Shown one piece after another: positions 12,701 to 23,080 of a stretch of 64,000 nucleotides of DNA (its first letter is position 1; each line of letters opens with the position of its first letter). This DNA is from Xylogone sp. PMI_703. Lineage: Eukaryota > Ascomycota > Leotiomycetes. Location: contig JAJTUQ010000003.1 of assembly GCA_021399445.1 (NCBI GenBank), positions 3,658,001-3,722,000 on the forward strand. Direction: 5' to 3'. The notes under the pieces are model-generated. The model was not told the DNA's origin. It searched no databases and worked only from the letters and a program-made list of their open reading frames with translations. Made by a program: the position numbers and the translations under genes.

Positions 12701-14502
12701 CCGAGAATGGAAGGAGCAGCCTGCTGTGCATGTCCCGGACCGAAGGCGTCTTGGGAATTTTGCTACTGGATGTCGAATCGCCAGTACAACTTTCTGGTGT
12801 CAATGCTGGGGTAATGTTCGTATTTGGCGATTTTGTAGCAATAATATTTGGAAAGTCCCCCACACCTCGATCTCCAGAATAGGTTGAGTTGTTCACTACA
12901 GCCAATAAGATTCGCCGTTATGTGCACAAACTTGACAAGTTATGGGGAATAAGACATTTGGACCAGGTGAACGAAGAGATATTAAGTTCACTGATGAGTT
13001 CGTCGTAGAAATATTTGCCCGCAATAAGCTGGAAGTGTAACAGGAGAGGGCGACTTTGCACTTGAACCATGCGATAAACATCGTCAAAATCCTTGCCTTG
13101 CGGTTCACACGTTATCAAGGAATCAACAACATTCTTGTACATATTTCACTGCCGTCCCGAGGTATTAAAGGCACGCCGATTTCGGGTCGAGAAGTATATT
13201 CACGTCCCTTTGGAGCAATGGCCAATGCTTAAAAGATTTGAGGTACCATTGGTCGTCTTCCCCGTCGACGGGGTCCTTACCCAAATGAGGGCTTCATGCA
13301 AAAGACGATCTGTTCACTAATGATATCAACAAGAAGAAAAGAATGTCCAGTATATATGATTATTCGACGGAAGAGCCCAATTAACTCTCAACCATCCACT
13401 ATGCCCAGCCAAGAGGAACGACAAGGAGTATATAAGTCCGCAAAAGAAAAGAATGGAAAAGAATAATGTACCTAAACTATATAATAGACATCCAAAAATC
13501 CTCATCTCATGGTTCACGTAACGAAAGTATCTAGAGGCAACTAACATCCCAAAATTACACACCAGTCACATCATTCATCGCCAAAAGTCATAACCCCGGC
13601 CGATGATTATCCGGGGATATATAACACCCACCACCTATTACCAGATATCACGAAATTATCAAACTGTCAAACTGTCAAGTCAACGAATACCACTGTTGGG
13701 TTTCACCTTAATCCAAATTAATCCTTCTCATACTCATTTACGTCGGATATACGAGCATAGCCTTTCCTTCCGGGTAAATATGCTCTCGATAGAATATATA
13801 CTGTGATTATTTTGCAAAGATCCCAACTTAGAGATGAACGCCTTAGGATTTGGTTTCTGGTTCCGGTACTTGGACGTGGGCGTCCACTGTAAGCACGCTT
13901 TGGACATGTGGTAGCAGTTGAAGCCGTAGATGACGGAGAGGAATGGGGTCGTATATAACAATCAAGGTAGGAGAGGAATGTGCATGGTGTAAGAATTCAC
14001 CTGTAAGATGAAGTAGAGTCATTTAATAGAACCCACGGCATCCCGGAGAGATAAACTAATAGATTCAATTAATCACAACAATATTCCCTTCCCCCTACCC
14101 AAAAAAACAAGCGGCAGAAGCTAGCTAGCAGTACAGAGAAGAATGATGCCCCCTTTGACTGATTTTGCAAAGCGGTTCTAAGAAAACCCCGAGAAGTGCC
14201 TTGGAGAAAATCTTTATGGGTATCACGTAAAAGGGTCATTAAAAACCACGTTCACACACATATTCGAATCTTGACAAACATTATTGTTCCATCGTAGACA
14301 AAAAAAGGACTCCAGCCTCTCCCATCTCATATCTGTCGTTTTATCATAGGTTTTATTTCATAGCCCTTAGAAGCCCAGAAAAAAGAAATTGAGTTTCGAG
14401 CCTCCTCCTCTTGTATCTCTAAGCCCACAAAGAGAAAGTACTCCATATGAACAGTTGGTGGAAAAAGCTCTGCGTGAATACCTCCCATAAGCCACCAACT
14501 TC
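6767..14502. other. Gene desert of 7.7 kb
   Basis: Nothing here can be supported as a gene. Bases 6767-7300 are probably the promoter and leader of CYC8. From about 7380 to 9180 the sequence is rich in G and C; from 12.9 to 14.4 kb it becomes A/T-rich. Open frames up to 163 codons occur on both strands, but they overlap one another, lack family motifs and show no consistent intron pattern. I saw no transposase or reverse-transcriptase motifs, long terminal repeats, tRNA or 5S rRNA. Local items are a triplet-rich stretch (atggtaatggtaatgg, about 9613-9640) and the palindromes listed separately. A noncoding RNA, degenerate transposon or species-specific small gene cannot be excluded. Confidence 0.55.
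10893..10945. promoter_or_regulatory. Palindrome TCATCAC-T-GTGATGA and E-box ATCACGTGAT
   Basis: Bases 10893-10907 form a 15-base palindrome with a single central T. Bases 10936-10945 are a perfect 10-base palindrome around CACGTG. Another CACGTG is at 11067-11072. CACGTG is the core site of bHLH factors such as Cbf1/Pho4-type regulators in fungi. No gene start is nearby, so function is unproven; the cluster could mark the promoter of an unannotated transcript. Confidence 0.3.
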
Positions 14503-15653
14503 TTAATGGTTTCCCTTGTCATCTTCCCTGTCTGGGACGTAACTCGTCTCACCCAACATATTCGATGGCTGGCTGGTCATCGCGGTCTGTGTGCTGGGCT
14601 GTGGCTGCACCTGGACGCTGGGTCCTGAGGGAGGTGGTGCTGAAGCGGCTGCCTTAGCCGAGGCCGCATGCAATCGCTGATCAAGGGCCTTCAACGCCAA
14701 CGCTCGTCTCCTCTCTGCCTCTGCTCTCGCGGTTCCTGGTGTACCCCGCTGCACAAAGGAGTTATCGCCTCGAGCAGCAGATATATCGGCAGCTGAAAAT
14801 GGCGTACAGATACGCACGGCGACGAGGATATTGAAAACGGTATCGGAGATGGACGCAACGACCTCCTTAGCGGGACTCGGGAAGAACTCAGCAAAGGCGA
14901 AGGTCTCGCTGGCATCTCCACGGAGGGTAGATGATTGGGACGACTCCAAGTCTGGGAACGCTAGCTTGTAGAATCGGAGGTATGTCCAGCTGATTATGAA
15001 CCCATTTAGGACGAGGAACAGAGATGCGGTGCTCAGGAGGGTCGTAAGGGTCAGTATGAGGACCGCAATGACGTGGAGCAGCGGGAATCTAGGGACTCGG
15101 AGGGAAACAATGCCCTTAAAGAGTGTGACAGTATGTGCTGGTACTAGCTGGGAGAAAGCGACGAGGAAGGATATCTGAAGAGCGATGGTGCCATTGATGG
15201 TAGTTAAGCTAGCCAGCAAATGTTAGATTCGAGCCAGCCGTAGCAATTTGGGATAGTAAATGGGAAGCACACTCACGTATAGTTTTCACTACCAGTCATG
15301 GCAAACAGAAAAGTAAGGCCCAAGAAGGTAAAGAGGTTTGGAAGGATGGAGACGATTGCCAGGAACTTGGCAAACTCCTTGGATGTCCATGCTCGCTCGA
15401 GGTACCTGCCACCGTAGAAGAGCGTCGAGCCGGAAATGGCGAGCATAAAGAGGTTATTCTCGACCAAGGAGGTCAGGGCAAAGGTCCATGGATAGATGAT
15501 GGACAGTTGCGGCACCAAGACCAGGTACGGGACCACAATATCATTCTGGCCGGTCCATTGTCGGTATCGAATAGCGGCGTTGAGAGCGGACTGGGAGACT
15601 AGCGTGATCAGGAGGATTCGCGTGATCGGCGGGATGTTCAGCCTGGGAGGCAT
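14503..15653 (-). CDS. TMEM115/rhomboid-like Golgi membrane protein
   Basis: Two exons (15653-15277 and 15208-14503) give 360 residues; the intron is 68 bases. The chosen start, MPPRLNIPPITR, is the first ATG in the open frame. Residues 1-200 hold several hydrophobic segments and the patterns GGRYLERAW, GSENYT and SQLVPAHTVTLFKGIVSLRVPR. These fit the TMEM115 family (DUF1751; yeast YOL107W), a rhomboid-related group without the protease serine that acts in the Golgi and retrograde transport. The C-terminal third is cytosolic-looking: ARAEAERRRALALKALDQRL, Ala/Pro-rich, ending in an acidic tail. Exact function in fungi is little known. Confidence 0.88.
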
Positions 15654-17480
15654 GATGGCAGAAATCAGAGGAATCCGGAAGGATGGAAGGTGGCCGCTCT
15701 GTCGGGACTGGTGCTGGGAGCGTTCAACACACAGCGGGCTACGACTCGAGGCTGGTTGGAAATATATTTCTCCCTTAGGAACGCAGTTTAGGAGTTCGGC
15801 TAGCCGATCGAGCGCACGGGCCACACAATATTGTGATCTGTCAAAGCCTCAGGCACCCACAATTTTAAGGTTGATTTGAAGGTAAAATGGTCCAAGGCAA
15901 AAGCAGAATTCGGTGTGGTGGCTCGGTGGGTGCCATTATTGCCTGCGCAGTGGTGTTTCAGGAACTGCTGCGTTTCGACACGTCAACGCCAGCGAGCGAC
16001 ACACTCAATACCACGGGGGGCTGACGCTGTCACTGGGATCGCGGGGTGGGTAGTGACGTCGATGTTCCCCTTTTTGGGGGTCCTCGGGCGCATACACCAT
16101 CCCATCGCAGGGCAGAGTAAGTGTGTACACAGTACAGTGTACCTCTGTACCTCCGTACCGCCAGACCCCAAGAGGACGAAGCAGCGTGGAAGAGAGCAGG
16201 TGGTCACCCGGGCACGGCACCAAAGCGGTGGGAGATCCAAGGTGGTGTTTCGAGTGATCGTCACGCTCCGGGGGTCACAGCTCTCGGGGACGCCTCGCCG
16301 TTTATGATTCTGAGCGAACACAGAATTTGTTCCATGCCGGGTTAAGCAGCAGCTGGGGGACAGGGCGATTGGCCTTGGGGAGGATGGCGCATAGGGCAGG
16401 CAGCGCTAAGCCGGTTCGGGCGGCGCGTGGCCCTGGGCTGCTGGGACGGCTTCTGGTGGGTGTCTTTGGTGTGGTCTTGGGTGGCCTTGGGTGTCTTGTC
16501 TTGGTTTGTTCGTTGGACTCCTCGTCCTGGCTACCAACAACCAGCACCAACACCACTATTTTCCACCCGGCCGGACCCACGCTGCCCTTTGACAGTGCCG
16601 GGTGTCGCGCTTCGTTCCAAACTACAGCACTAGGCCTTTGTACTGTACAATAATAGAGAGAGAAGAGAGAGAAAGGTTCAGCCAGCAGCAGCAGCATCAC
16701 CACCACCACCAACATCACCACACAGGCTCGACCCTGCGCGTACCCAGAGTGGCAGTGGCAGTGGCAGTGGCATTGACGGTTGCCGGTAACGGTACTACTG
16801 TGCTGCAACGAGACGTACATCACCACACAGTCCCCGTCCACAGCAGAGCAGGCACCTGCGCGGTCGTGAATCTTGATCGTGGCATCGAATCTGGGCTGCT
16901 TGCACCCGGCGCACACCAACCCAAGACAGCAGCCGGCACCAAGCAAAGCAGAGCAAGCAAGCAGAGCAGAGCAGCACCCAAGCACCGGGCACAGTAGGGC
17001 TCTGTACATCACATCACGGCAACGCGGTGGGAAAAAGGTTAGGATAGACAGCAGCCCTCGACAAGCACTCCAGTAAAAAGGACCAGAGGCGAGTCCTTTG
17101 AAGAGTCCTGGAGACTAGAGAAGTCCAGAGACCCGAGACCACTACTGGAGCGTTCTCTTTGGTCCTCGCCCCCCGTGCAACGCTGCGTGCTGCTGGCTGC
17201 CCTGACCCCGGCGCCGCTCCCCAATCCCAGAGCTGCAGGCCCCCCCAGAAGCCCACGACCCGCTGCGGTTTGGTTCGCCGCAGCCAGTCACCCAAAATCC
17301 GCCACACAGTCCACGGCTCCTTTCGCTCATCTCGAATTCGCATCGACCCTTCCAACATCCCTTCCCCAAAAACACAAACCTCCATTTTCTACATCACCGA
17401 TCCACGGCCACGCCGGCTCCTCTGCTCGCTGCTGAACCTCGCTCCGTGTCGCAACTGCCCGTCCACGGCCTGCTGCCACC
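15654..17480. other. Divergent intergenic region with microsatellites
   Basis: This 1.8-kb region lies between two genes read away from each other, so it holds both promoters and probably a long leader for the gene at 17481. It is G/C-rich, and 16107-16165 is dense in GTAC/GTACC motifs. Long frames exist on both strands (for example 16302-17012 minus), but they are translations of simple repeats (His, Gln, Cys, Val runs) and match nothing. Confidence 0.55.
16683..16772. repeat. Two microsatellites: CAG/CAC triplets and GTGGCA hexamers
   Basis: Bases 16683-16723 are CAGCAGCAG followed by CACCACCAC-type triplets. Bases 16749-16772 are four exact copies of GTGGCA. Both lie in noncoding DNA upstream of the Sif2-like gene. 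Their effect is unknown; slippage would make them polymorphic between strains. Confidence 0.85.
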
Positions 17481-19593
17481 ATGGCCAAGGAATTGCTCGA
17501 CTCCAACCGGGTCAACTATCTCATCTGGAGGTACGTCGTGCCCGTTCTCTTCCCGCTTGGCCAATTTTCAGGTACGAGGGTGGTCTTTTCGCTAACCGCA
17601 GCATTGCCTCTCACCACCACAGGTATCTCGTAGAATCAGGTACGTAGCTGCAAGTTCGAGGTCCACGCGACTCCTCCACTTGCAAAAACCCAGATCAGGC
17701 CGTGATGTATTAATCTCCCTTCTAGACTATCGTGAGACTGCGCTCAAGCTCCAGAAGGAGTGGAATGTGCAAGATCCGCAGCAGCTCCCCTTCGCGCCCC
17801 ATGTCAAGAACCATGCATTAGTGGCGGTCTTGAACAAAGGTCTTCTGTTCAATGCCGTCGAGAGAGAAGTTGCTCCAGTATGTAGCAGAGCTCAATCGCG
17901 CCAGCTGCTCGCTCAGTATGTCGCATCGACCCGGTGAAAATTACTAACATTGTCATGGTAGGCAAGTTGTGACCACTCCGCGCCAGAGGGTGGTTTTTTC
18001 GGCCCTCTCACGCCAGCGTCACCTGCGCCGGCCGACGACGAGGACTATGAAAATGCCCGGAAGCGCCAGATCGAGGAGCAGGGCTCGCCCACTCCTCATG
18101 AGCCCCTTCAGAAGCGCCAGCGGCTCAGCAATGGCTACGAGAATGGCTTCGAGACCACGCCCATGGAGGTTGACGGTGACCAAAACACCGATGGTCACGC
18201 TTATCCCTCCCCCGAGCAGATCCCGGAGGCCGTCGTAGTCACCAACGGCCCCGAACAGGGCACGCAAATTGATAAAGTCACAGAACTACGCCCCGATACC
18301 ACTTTTCTTGATCTTTCAGATGAATTATCCTCCAAAAACACCGTCCTGTTGCAGTGCGAATGGAATCCTCGAGACCCTACGATCTTGGCGGCAGCCGGAA
18401 CCGATGCGCTAGCGCGGATGTGGACCATCTCGCGTACCGCGACCGATTTGGATGGTGATGTCGAAGCTAATGCCAGCACCATCTCCCCGCCGCATGTCGA
18501 CCTTCTCGAAGATGGCCTTCCACCAACCACCACCGTCACCGGCATTTCATGGACGTCGGATGGAACAGCAATTGCTGTCGCAAGTGAGCCGCAGGACGAT
18601 GGCACCTCCAGAATTAACGTGTGGACGGCCGAAGGCACACGGCTCCTCGGCTTCGATGGCTTCGAGTCTCCTGTGATTAGCGTGCGCTGGAATCTGGCCA
18701 ATACGGCCTTCCTGGCACTCTCCCCCGAAAAGGGCGGCACTCTGATTACGGTTATGGCCCCATCCACGAGAGAATCAATTAGATACTCTCTGCCCAAGCA
18801 CGATCTGATGGAGCAGCCTCTAGATGTCGCCTGGACAGGGGATGACGAGTTCGTCGTCTGTGGTGGCGACTTGTTGCAAGCTTTCAAGTGTAGTCCCCAG
18901 GCCATAACTCCATTCAGGAAGTATGAAAACCGGGATGACCACGGATTATCAAAAATCATGTACGACTGGAGGTCAAATCTTCTAGCTACAGCTAGCGAGA
19001 CTGGTATGATTGATGTAAGTTGCAGCCTGTTTACTTTGGCGCAACCCCGCGTTGCTAATTGACTGTGATATATAGATCTGGGATCAGCAAGGAAAATGCC
19101 ATTCATTCAATGCTCACCAAGGCCCCATCACAGCCTTAGCTTGGCAACCTTTGCAGACTCCTGCCGCTGCCGGCGAGGATTTGCCCCGGCTTCTGGCATC
19201 CTCGGGCGAAGATGGTGCCATCAGTATCTGGAATGCACGGTCAACAGAAACCAAATCCAGGTGCTCGATGACTATGAGCTCAGGAGTTGTAGCTCTAGCG
19301 TTCACCCCCGACGGCGCTTTTATTGCCGGCGCTACGAACCAACGAATTCTAATCTGGAAGGTCGACGATGTAAATATCCCACGAGCCAGTTGGAGCCGGG
19401 GTTCGGAACTGGGATGGCAGACGCCACAGTCAAACGACTCTGCACCAGATGAGGACCAACATTCCTTGTCCTGGGATGCCAATGGGCAGAAACTAGCGTA
19501 TGGAGTTAATAGTTTGGTAAGTTGGTATTAGCCGATAGCACACAAACTTAGACTAATGATCTACAGTTGGCCGTGATTAACTTTCGACGATGA
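17481..19593 (+). CDS. LisH-WD40 protein of the Sif2/TBL1 family
   Basis: Six exons (17481-17530, 17623-17639, 17726-17877, 17962-19014, 19076-19516, 19567-19593) give 579 residues. The start has an ideal context (CCACCATGG). Residues about 5-40, MAKELLDSNRVNYLIWRYLV, are a LisH dimerisation motif. A linker with basic KRQR signals follows, then WD40 repeats such as AAAGTDALARMW, IWDQQGKCHSF and LASSGEDGAISIW. The protein ends at LAVINFRR. In yeast Sif2 is part of the Set3 histone deacetylase complex; TBL1 plays the same part in animal NCoR/SMRT. Exon 2 is only 17 bases, yet it restores the phase and the LisH sequence. The last exon holds eight codons and a stop. Confidence 0.9.
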
Positions 19594-19665
19594 TATCTGT
19601 GAAAATAGCTGTTGACGTCTCGGCATGATCGCATGACAAACAGCTTTCACATGATGATATCTGTG
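19589..19665. repeat. Direct repeat plus hairpin at the Sif2-like stop codon
   Basis: GATGATATCTGTG occurs at 19589-19601 and again at 19653-19665; the first copy contains the TGA stop of the gene. Between them, TGTGAAA(ATA)GCTGTT at 19598-19613 pairs with AACAGCTTTCACA at 19639-19651 over 13 base pairs, with one 3-base bulge. It could be a 3'-end RNA structure or a short duplication scar. Function is unproven. Confidence 0.6.
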
Positions 19666-20266
19666 CTTTATAACATGTCTCTAATTTAGGCTTGGGGACA
19701 ATGCAACACATCCGTGTGATTAATCATTCTTAGAGGTTGATTGTACCTAAGTTAGCTTATTTAAAGTATAAAGCTAGAAGGGCAACACCGCGCAAAAACC
19801 GTATGGATATAGGCGCTATTGGAGGCCACGGCTTGGATTCGAAGGATTCAATTGGATTTATACCCCAGGGACAGAGGTGATGCTAGTCATGAGTTTGATG
19901 GCTAGGAGGTTGTATAACTATTTGGGCGCGGGAATCTTCTCGTTAGAAGACGCAAAATTCCCTTCCTGTCATTATATTGTTTTTGTCTGTGTTTATCATG
20001 TGCGGAAATCGGGATAAAACCTCTGGAAGGGATGCATTGGGAAGGGCACTGACTTGTCGTTTTACGGATTTGTTTGGTCAATAATCGCATGACTTGTTTG
20101 AAGTATATTATTTTAGTATCTCAGCTTCTTTACTTCCAAGATTTGTTTGGATGTTATGATAAAACGAATTATAGATCTGCATGAAGCTTTCTTTCTGTAT
20201 GTTTTAGAGTAACGATTTCTATGGTGAAACTCCAATGCTCAACACCGTTTTAGTGCAAATGCTATG
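19594..20266. other. Convergent intergenic region
   Basis: The region lies between two genes that point at each other and therefore contains two 3' untranslated regions. It is A/T-rich. Apart from the repeat listed separately I see no gene or RNA. Confidence 0.6.
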
Positions 20267-22181
20267 TCACTCTTTTTGCTCAAGCTTCTCGCCTTCCGCA
20301 ATCCACGCCATCTTCCTCACATCCATCCTGCCAACATTCTTCTTCGATACATCCTTGACCTTCTCTCCAGTATCCCACCTCAGCATGGTCATAGAATGCT
20401 TAGGAAACTTATATTTCCCCTTCCCATCCCACTTCCCTTCCTGAATACCAACCTCTTCCTTCCCCTTTACATTCGTCACCCTGACATCCGATCCCGTGAT
20501 AGTATACACCGTGACCTCACCCCTGATTCCCTGAAGCTCAACCACGAAATCCTCCGTCTCACTAATGTTCACAGCAACCAAGCTCAAAATCCCCTCCTCA
20601 TCCACAGCAGCACTGACGTCCAGGAAACTCGCCCCATCTTCCAACACGCCCTGAAGCCACGCCGGCTCCGTGATGCCATCATAAGCACTAGCTCTCACAT
20701 GCACGCCAACGGTCCACCCGCGCATGTACCTACTGAACAGCCAGAGCGGGTACCACGTCGTCTGCTTCACGATCCCCTCCTTGGTCGTCATCAACGGGCT
20801 TATCACATTCACGCTCTGCGCGATGTTCGCCATCCCAACCCACTTGCTCTGTCGCACGAACACATTGAGCCACACCCCGACCGCGAGCGCATCCGACAGC
20901 GTGTACTGCTCCTCCGCGCCCTCCTCCCCGACGGCCCGCTTCGGATCCCAGACGTTCCACTCGTCGAAGCAGATCTTGGGTCGTGCAACCTCGGGGGAAA
21001 TCTTATTCTCTATCCTCGCGATGTCGATTAGTGCTGCGGCCGTCTCGATGGCGCATTCGGCGCTCAGGGGAGCTACGGCGTTGGGTAAGTGTGAGTTGGA
21101 CGCTGTGTAGATGTGGATGCTGTGCATGTCGATGTAGGAGATGCAGGCCTTGAGGACGTGGAAGTCCCATGATGAGTGGCCGGTTTCGCCGCAGAGGATT
21201 AGACAGAGGCTTGGGTCGAGAAGCTTAAGTGCTTTGGCCCATTGGGCGGCGGTTTTGGCGTAGTCTTCTGCGGTCATTTGGCCTACTTGCCAGGATCCCC
21301 ACATCTTTGAGGTGGTACATGTTGTTAACTGAGGTTTTATCTTCTTTTTATTAAGGGGCTAGGTCTGGGGTGAAGAACTCACTTCGTTGCCTAGTGCCCA
21401 GTACTTCACGTTGTACGGCTCCTCTCTTCCGTGCTTTCTCCTCAGATTGGCGTAGTAGGTGTTCTTGGTACCATTGCAGTATTCAACCCAGGCCAGGGCT
21501 TCATCTAAGGTCCCGGTGCCAAAGTTTAGAGCTATATACGGTTCAACTCGTTTCTCTTTTCCTTCACTTAGGATCTCCAGCCATTTCATAAATTCATTCG
21601 TACCTAAGTATCACCAATTAGACATGTCTTATTATCTTTTGAACAGAATAAGACACCCGTAGGCTTTACCAAATTCATTAGTCTCGGTCCCTAGCCACGC
21701 CAGTTCCGGTCGAGTTGGACGATTCTCCCTGGGTCCAACACCATCTAGCCAGTGATAAGTAGCTACAAAGTTACCACCTGGATAACGGACCACGGGGATA
21801 TCAAGCTCTCTTAGGGCGGCTACTACGTCAGTGCGGTAGCCGTTGGCATCTGAAAGGGGGTTTCCTGGGTCATAGATTCCGCCGTATATGCAACGACCCA
21901 TGTGTCTGTAATATATCTCAATTAGTCATGATGATGTGATGTGCTATGAATGCGTCTAATTGAGATATATAACTCGGAAACATTATAAGAACGGATATGG
22001 TAATGAGATAACACTCACTCGGTGAATCCACCATATATATTAGGATCTGAATACTTATGAGCACAAAGATTCACTGACAGAATTGAAAAAGACCCTTACC
22101 TATCCTAGATAACCTTCTCGAGACATCTACATTAATCGAAGGAGTATCTCCAGGCGAGATCCTAGTGAAGGTGGTCATCAT
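20267..22181 (-). CDS. Alpha-L-arabinofuranosidase, GH51, intracellular type
   Basis: Five exons (22181-22100, 22046-22019, 21905-21670, 21603-21383, 21304-20267) give 534 residues. GH51 enzymes release L-arabinofuranose from arabinan and arabinoxylan fragments by a retaining mechanism. Seen here are GGFTEHMGRCIYGGIYDP, VRYPGGNF, the acid/base Glu in ALGNE (E189) and the nucleophile Glu in CFDEWNVW (E304). The start MMTTFTRISPGDTP has no signal peptide, unlike the secreted fungal GH51 enzymes, so the enzyme probably works inside the cell on imported oligosaccharides. Exon 2 is only 28 bases. Intron 2 (22018-21906) contains a perfect 15-bp inverted repeat. The sugar transporter at 23081 is read from the same intergenic region. 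Confidence 0.95.
21911..21970. repeat. Perfect 15-bp inverted repeat inside GH51 intron 2
   Basis: ATATATCTCAATTAG at 21911-21925 and its exact reverse complement at 21956-21970 are separated by 30 bases. On the transcribed strand the stem ends two bases before the CAG splice acceptor (21908-21906) and contains CTAAT, a branch-point-like sequence. The hairpin could affect splicing. Confidence 0.9.
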
Positions 22182-23080
22182 GGAAGGAGCTTATAATAAG
22201 CCGAATGAATAGACCGATTCTCACACCACTTCTCACAAGCAAAAAATGTATCTTTTTCTGAAATTATTACTTTTTGAAAGAAAGATCAAGGCCATGCTTG
22301 CGCAATCGGAAGCACCAATCCCCATTCTTGAGCTTCATCTCATTTCTCATAACTGTGGTCAATGTCTGCTCTCAAAGTGCCCCTCATGAACACCTAATTC
22401 TACCATCTGATTGGCGCGCATATAAGCATCATGAATGGGCTCTCACTGTGGCTTGACTGCTTGACCACCAGTCGCATGTGCCTCTTGCGGGGATTCGACG
22501 GATTAAAATTGTCCGCCCGAAGCCCTTCGAGCTTGTTTTTGCCTGGGGCGGGCTTCCCCACACGAAGTCGAGGTTGTGGCGGGCTCTCCCTCCATCATCC
22601 CACCCTCCGTGATGTGATATCCACACAACTGTCGACTGTACATGCGGTGTGCCTGAATCAAGATATACTTTCCCTGTATCCGACAGTGTGATCGGCTTTC
22701 CCCAACCTCAGAAACCAGGTGCACGCGTGCCAATAGCAATGTGAGGCCATGGGGTTACATTTTATCCACCCTTGCCTGGACTCTGGGGATTGGACCGACC
22801 AGTCGTGGTGGAATAGGCTTAGAGCTCATGCAATGTTCATGGAAGGAGGAGTTCTGGGGATTCCCCATGGTGTCTCTTTCTTCGAACCAACGTCTCCCCC
22901 CGGCAAGGCACATGCCCGGGGTGTAGTATTCTTTTAATATAAATATCTACAGCTTTGTCGCTCCTTGTGGTCATGGGTCGGAGCCGCTACTTCTTATGCT
23001 TCTTCTTGAAGTCTGGATTCCGATTTTGGTTATAGAAGACTTGTTACGGACTAAGAAGCTTCGCTCTTGAGGTCGCCACG
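22182..23080. promoter_or_regulatory. Shared divergent promoter of GH51 and sugar transporter
   Basis: These 899 bases separate two divergent sugar-use genes. Five matches to SYGGRG, the binding consensus of the carbon-catabolite repressor CreA/Cre1, lie on the plus strand: 22487-22492, 22543-22548, 22783-22788, 22854-22859 and 22916-22921. About two would be expected by chance on one strand, so the enrichment is only suggestive. A TATA-like TAATATAAATA stretch near 22936-22946 precedes the transporter. Confidence 0.4.

Noticed and set aside
16302..17012. 236-codon minus-strand frame upstream of the Sif2-like gene
   Set aside because: Its translation is runs of His, Cys and Val from microsatellites; no motifs and no homologous pattern.
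18201..19106. 301-codon minus-strand frame
   Set aside because: Antisense shadow of exon 4 of the Sif2-like gene, whose WD40 reading is clear.
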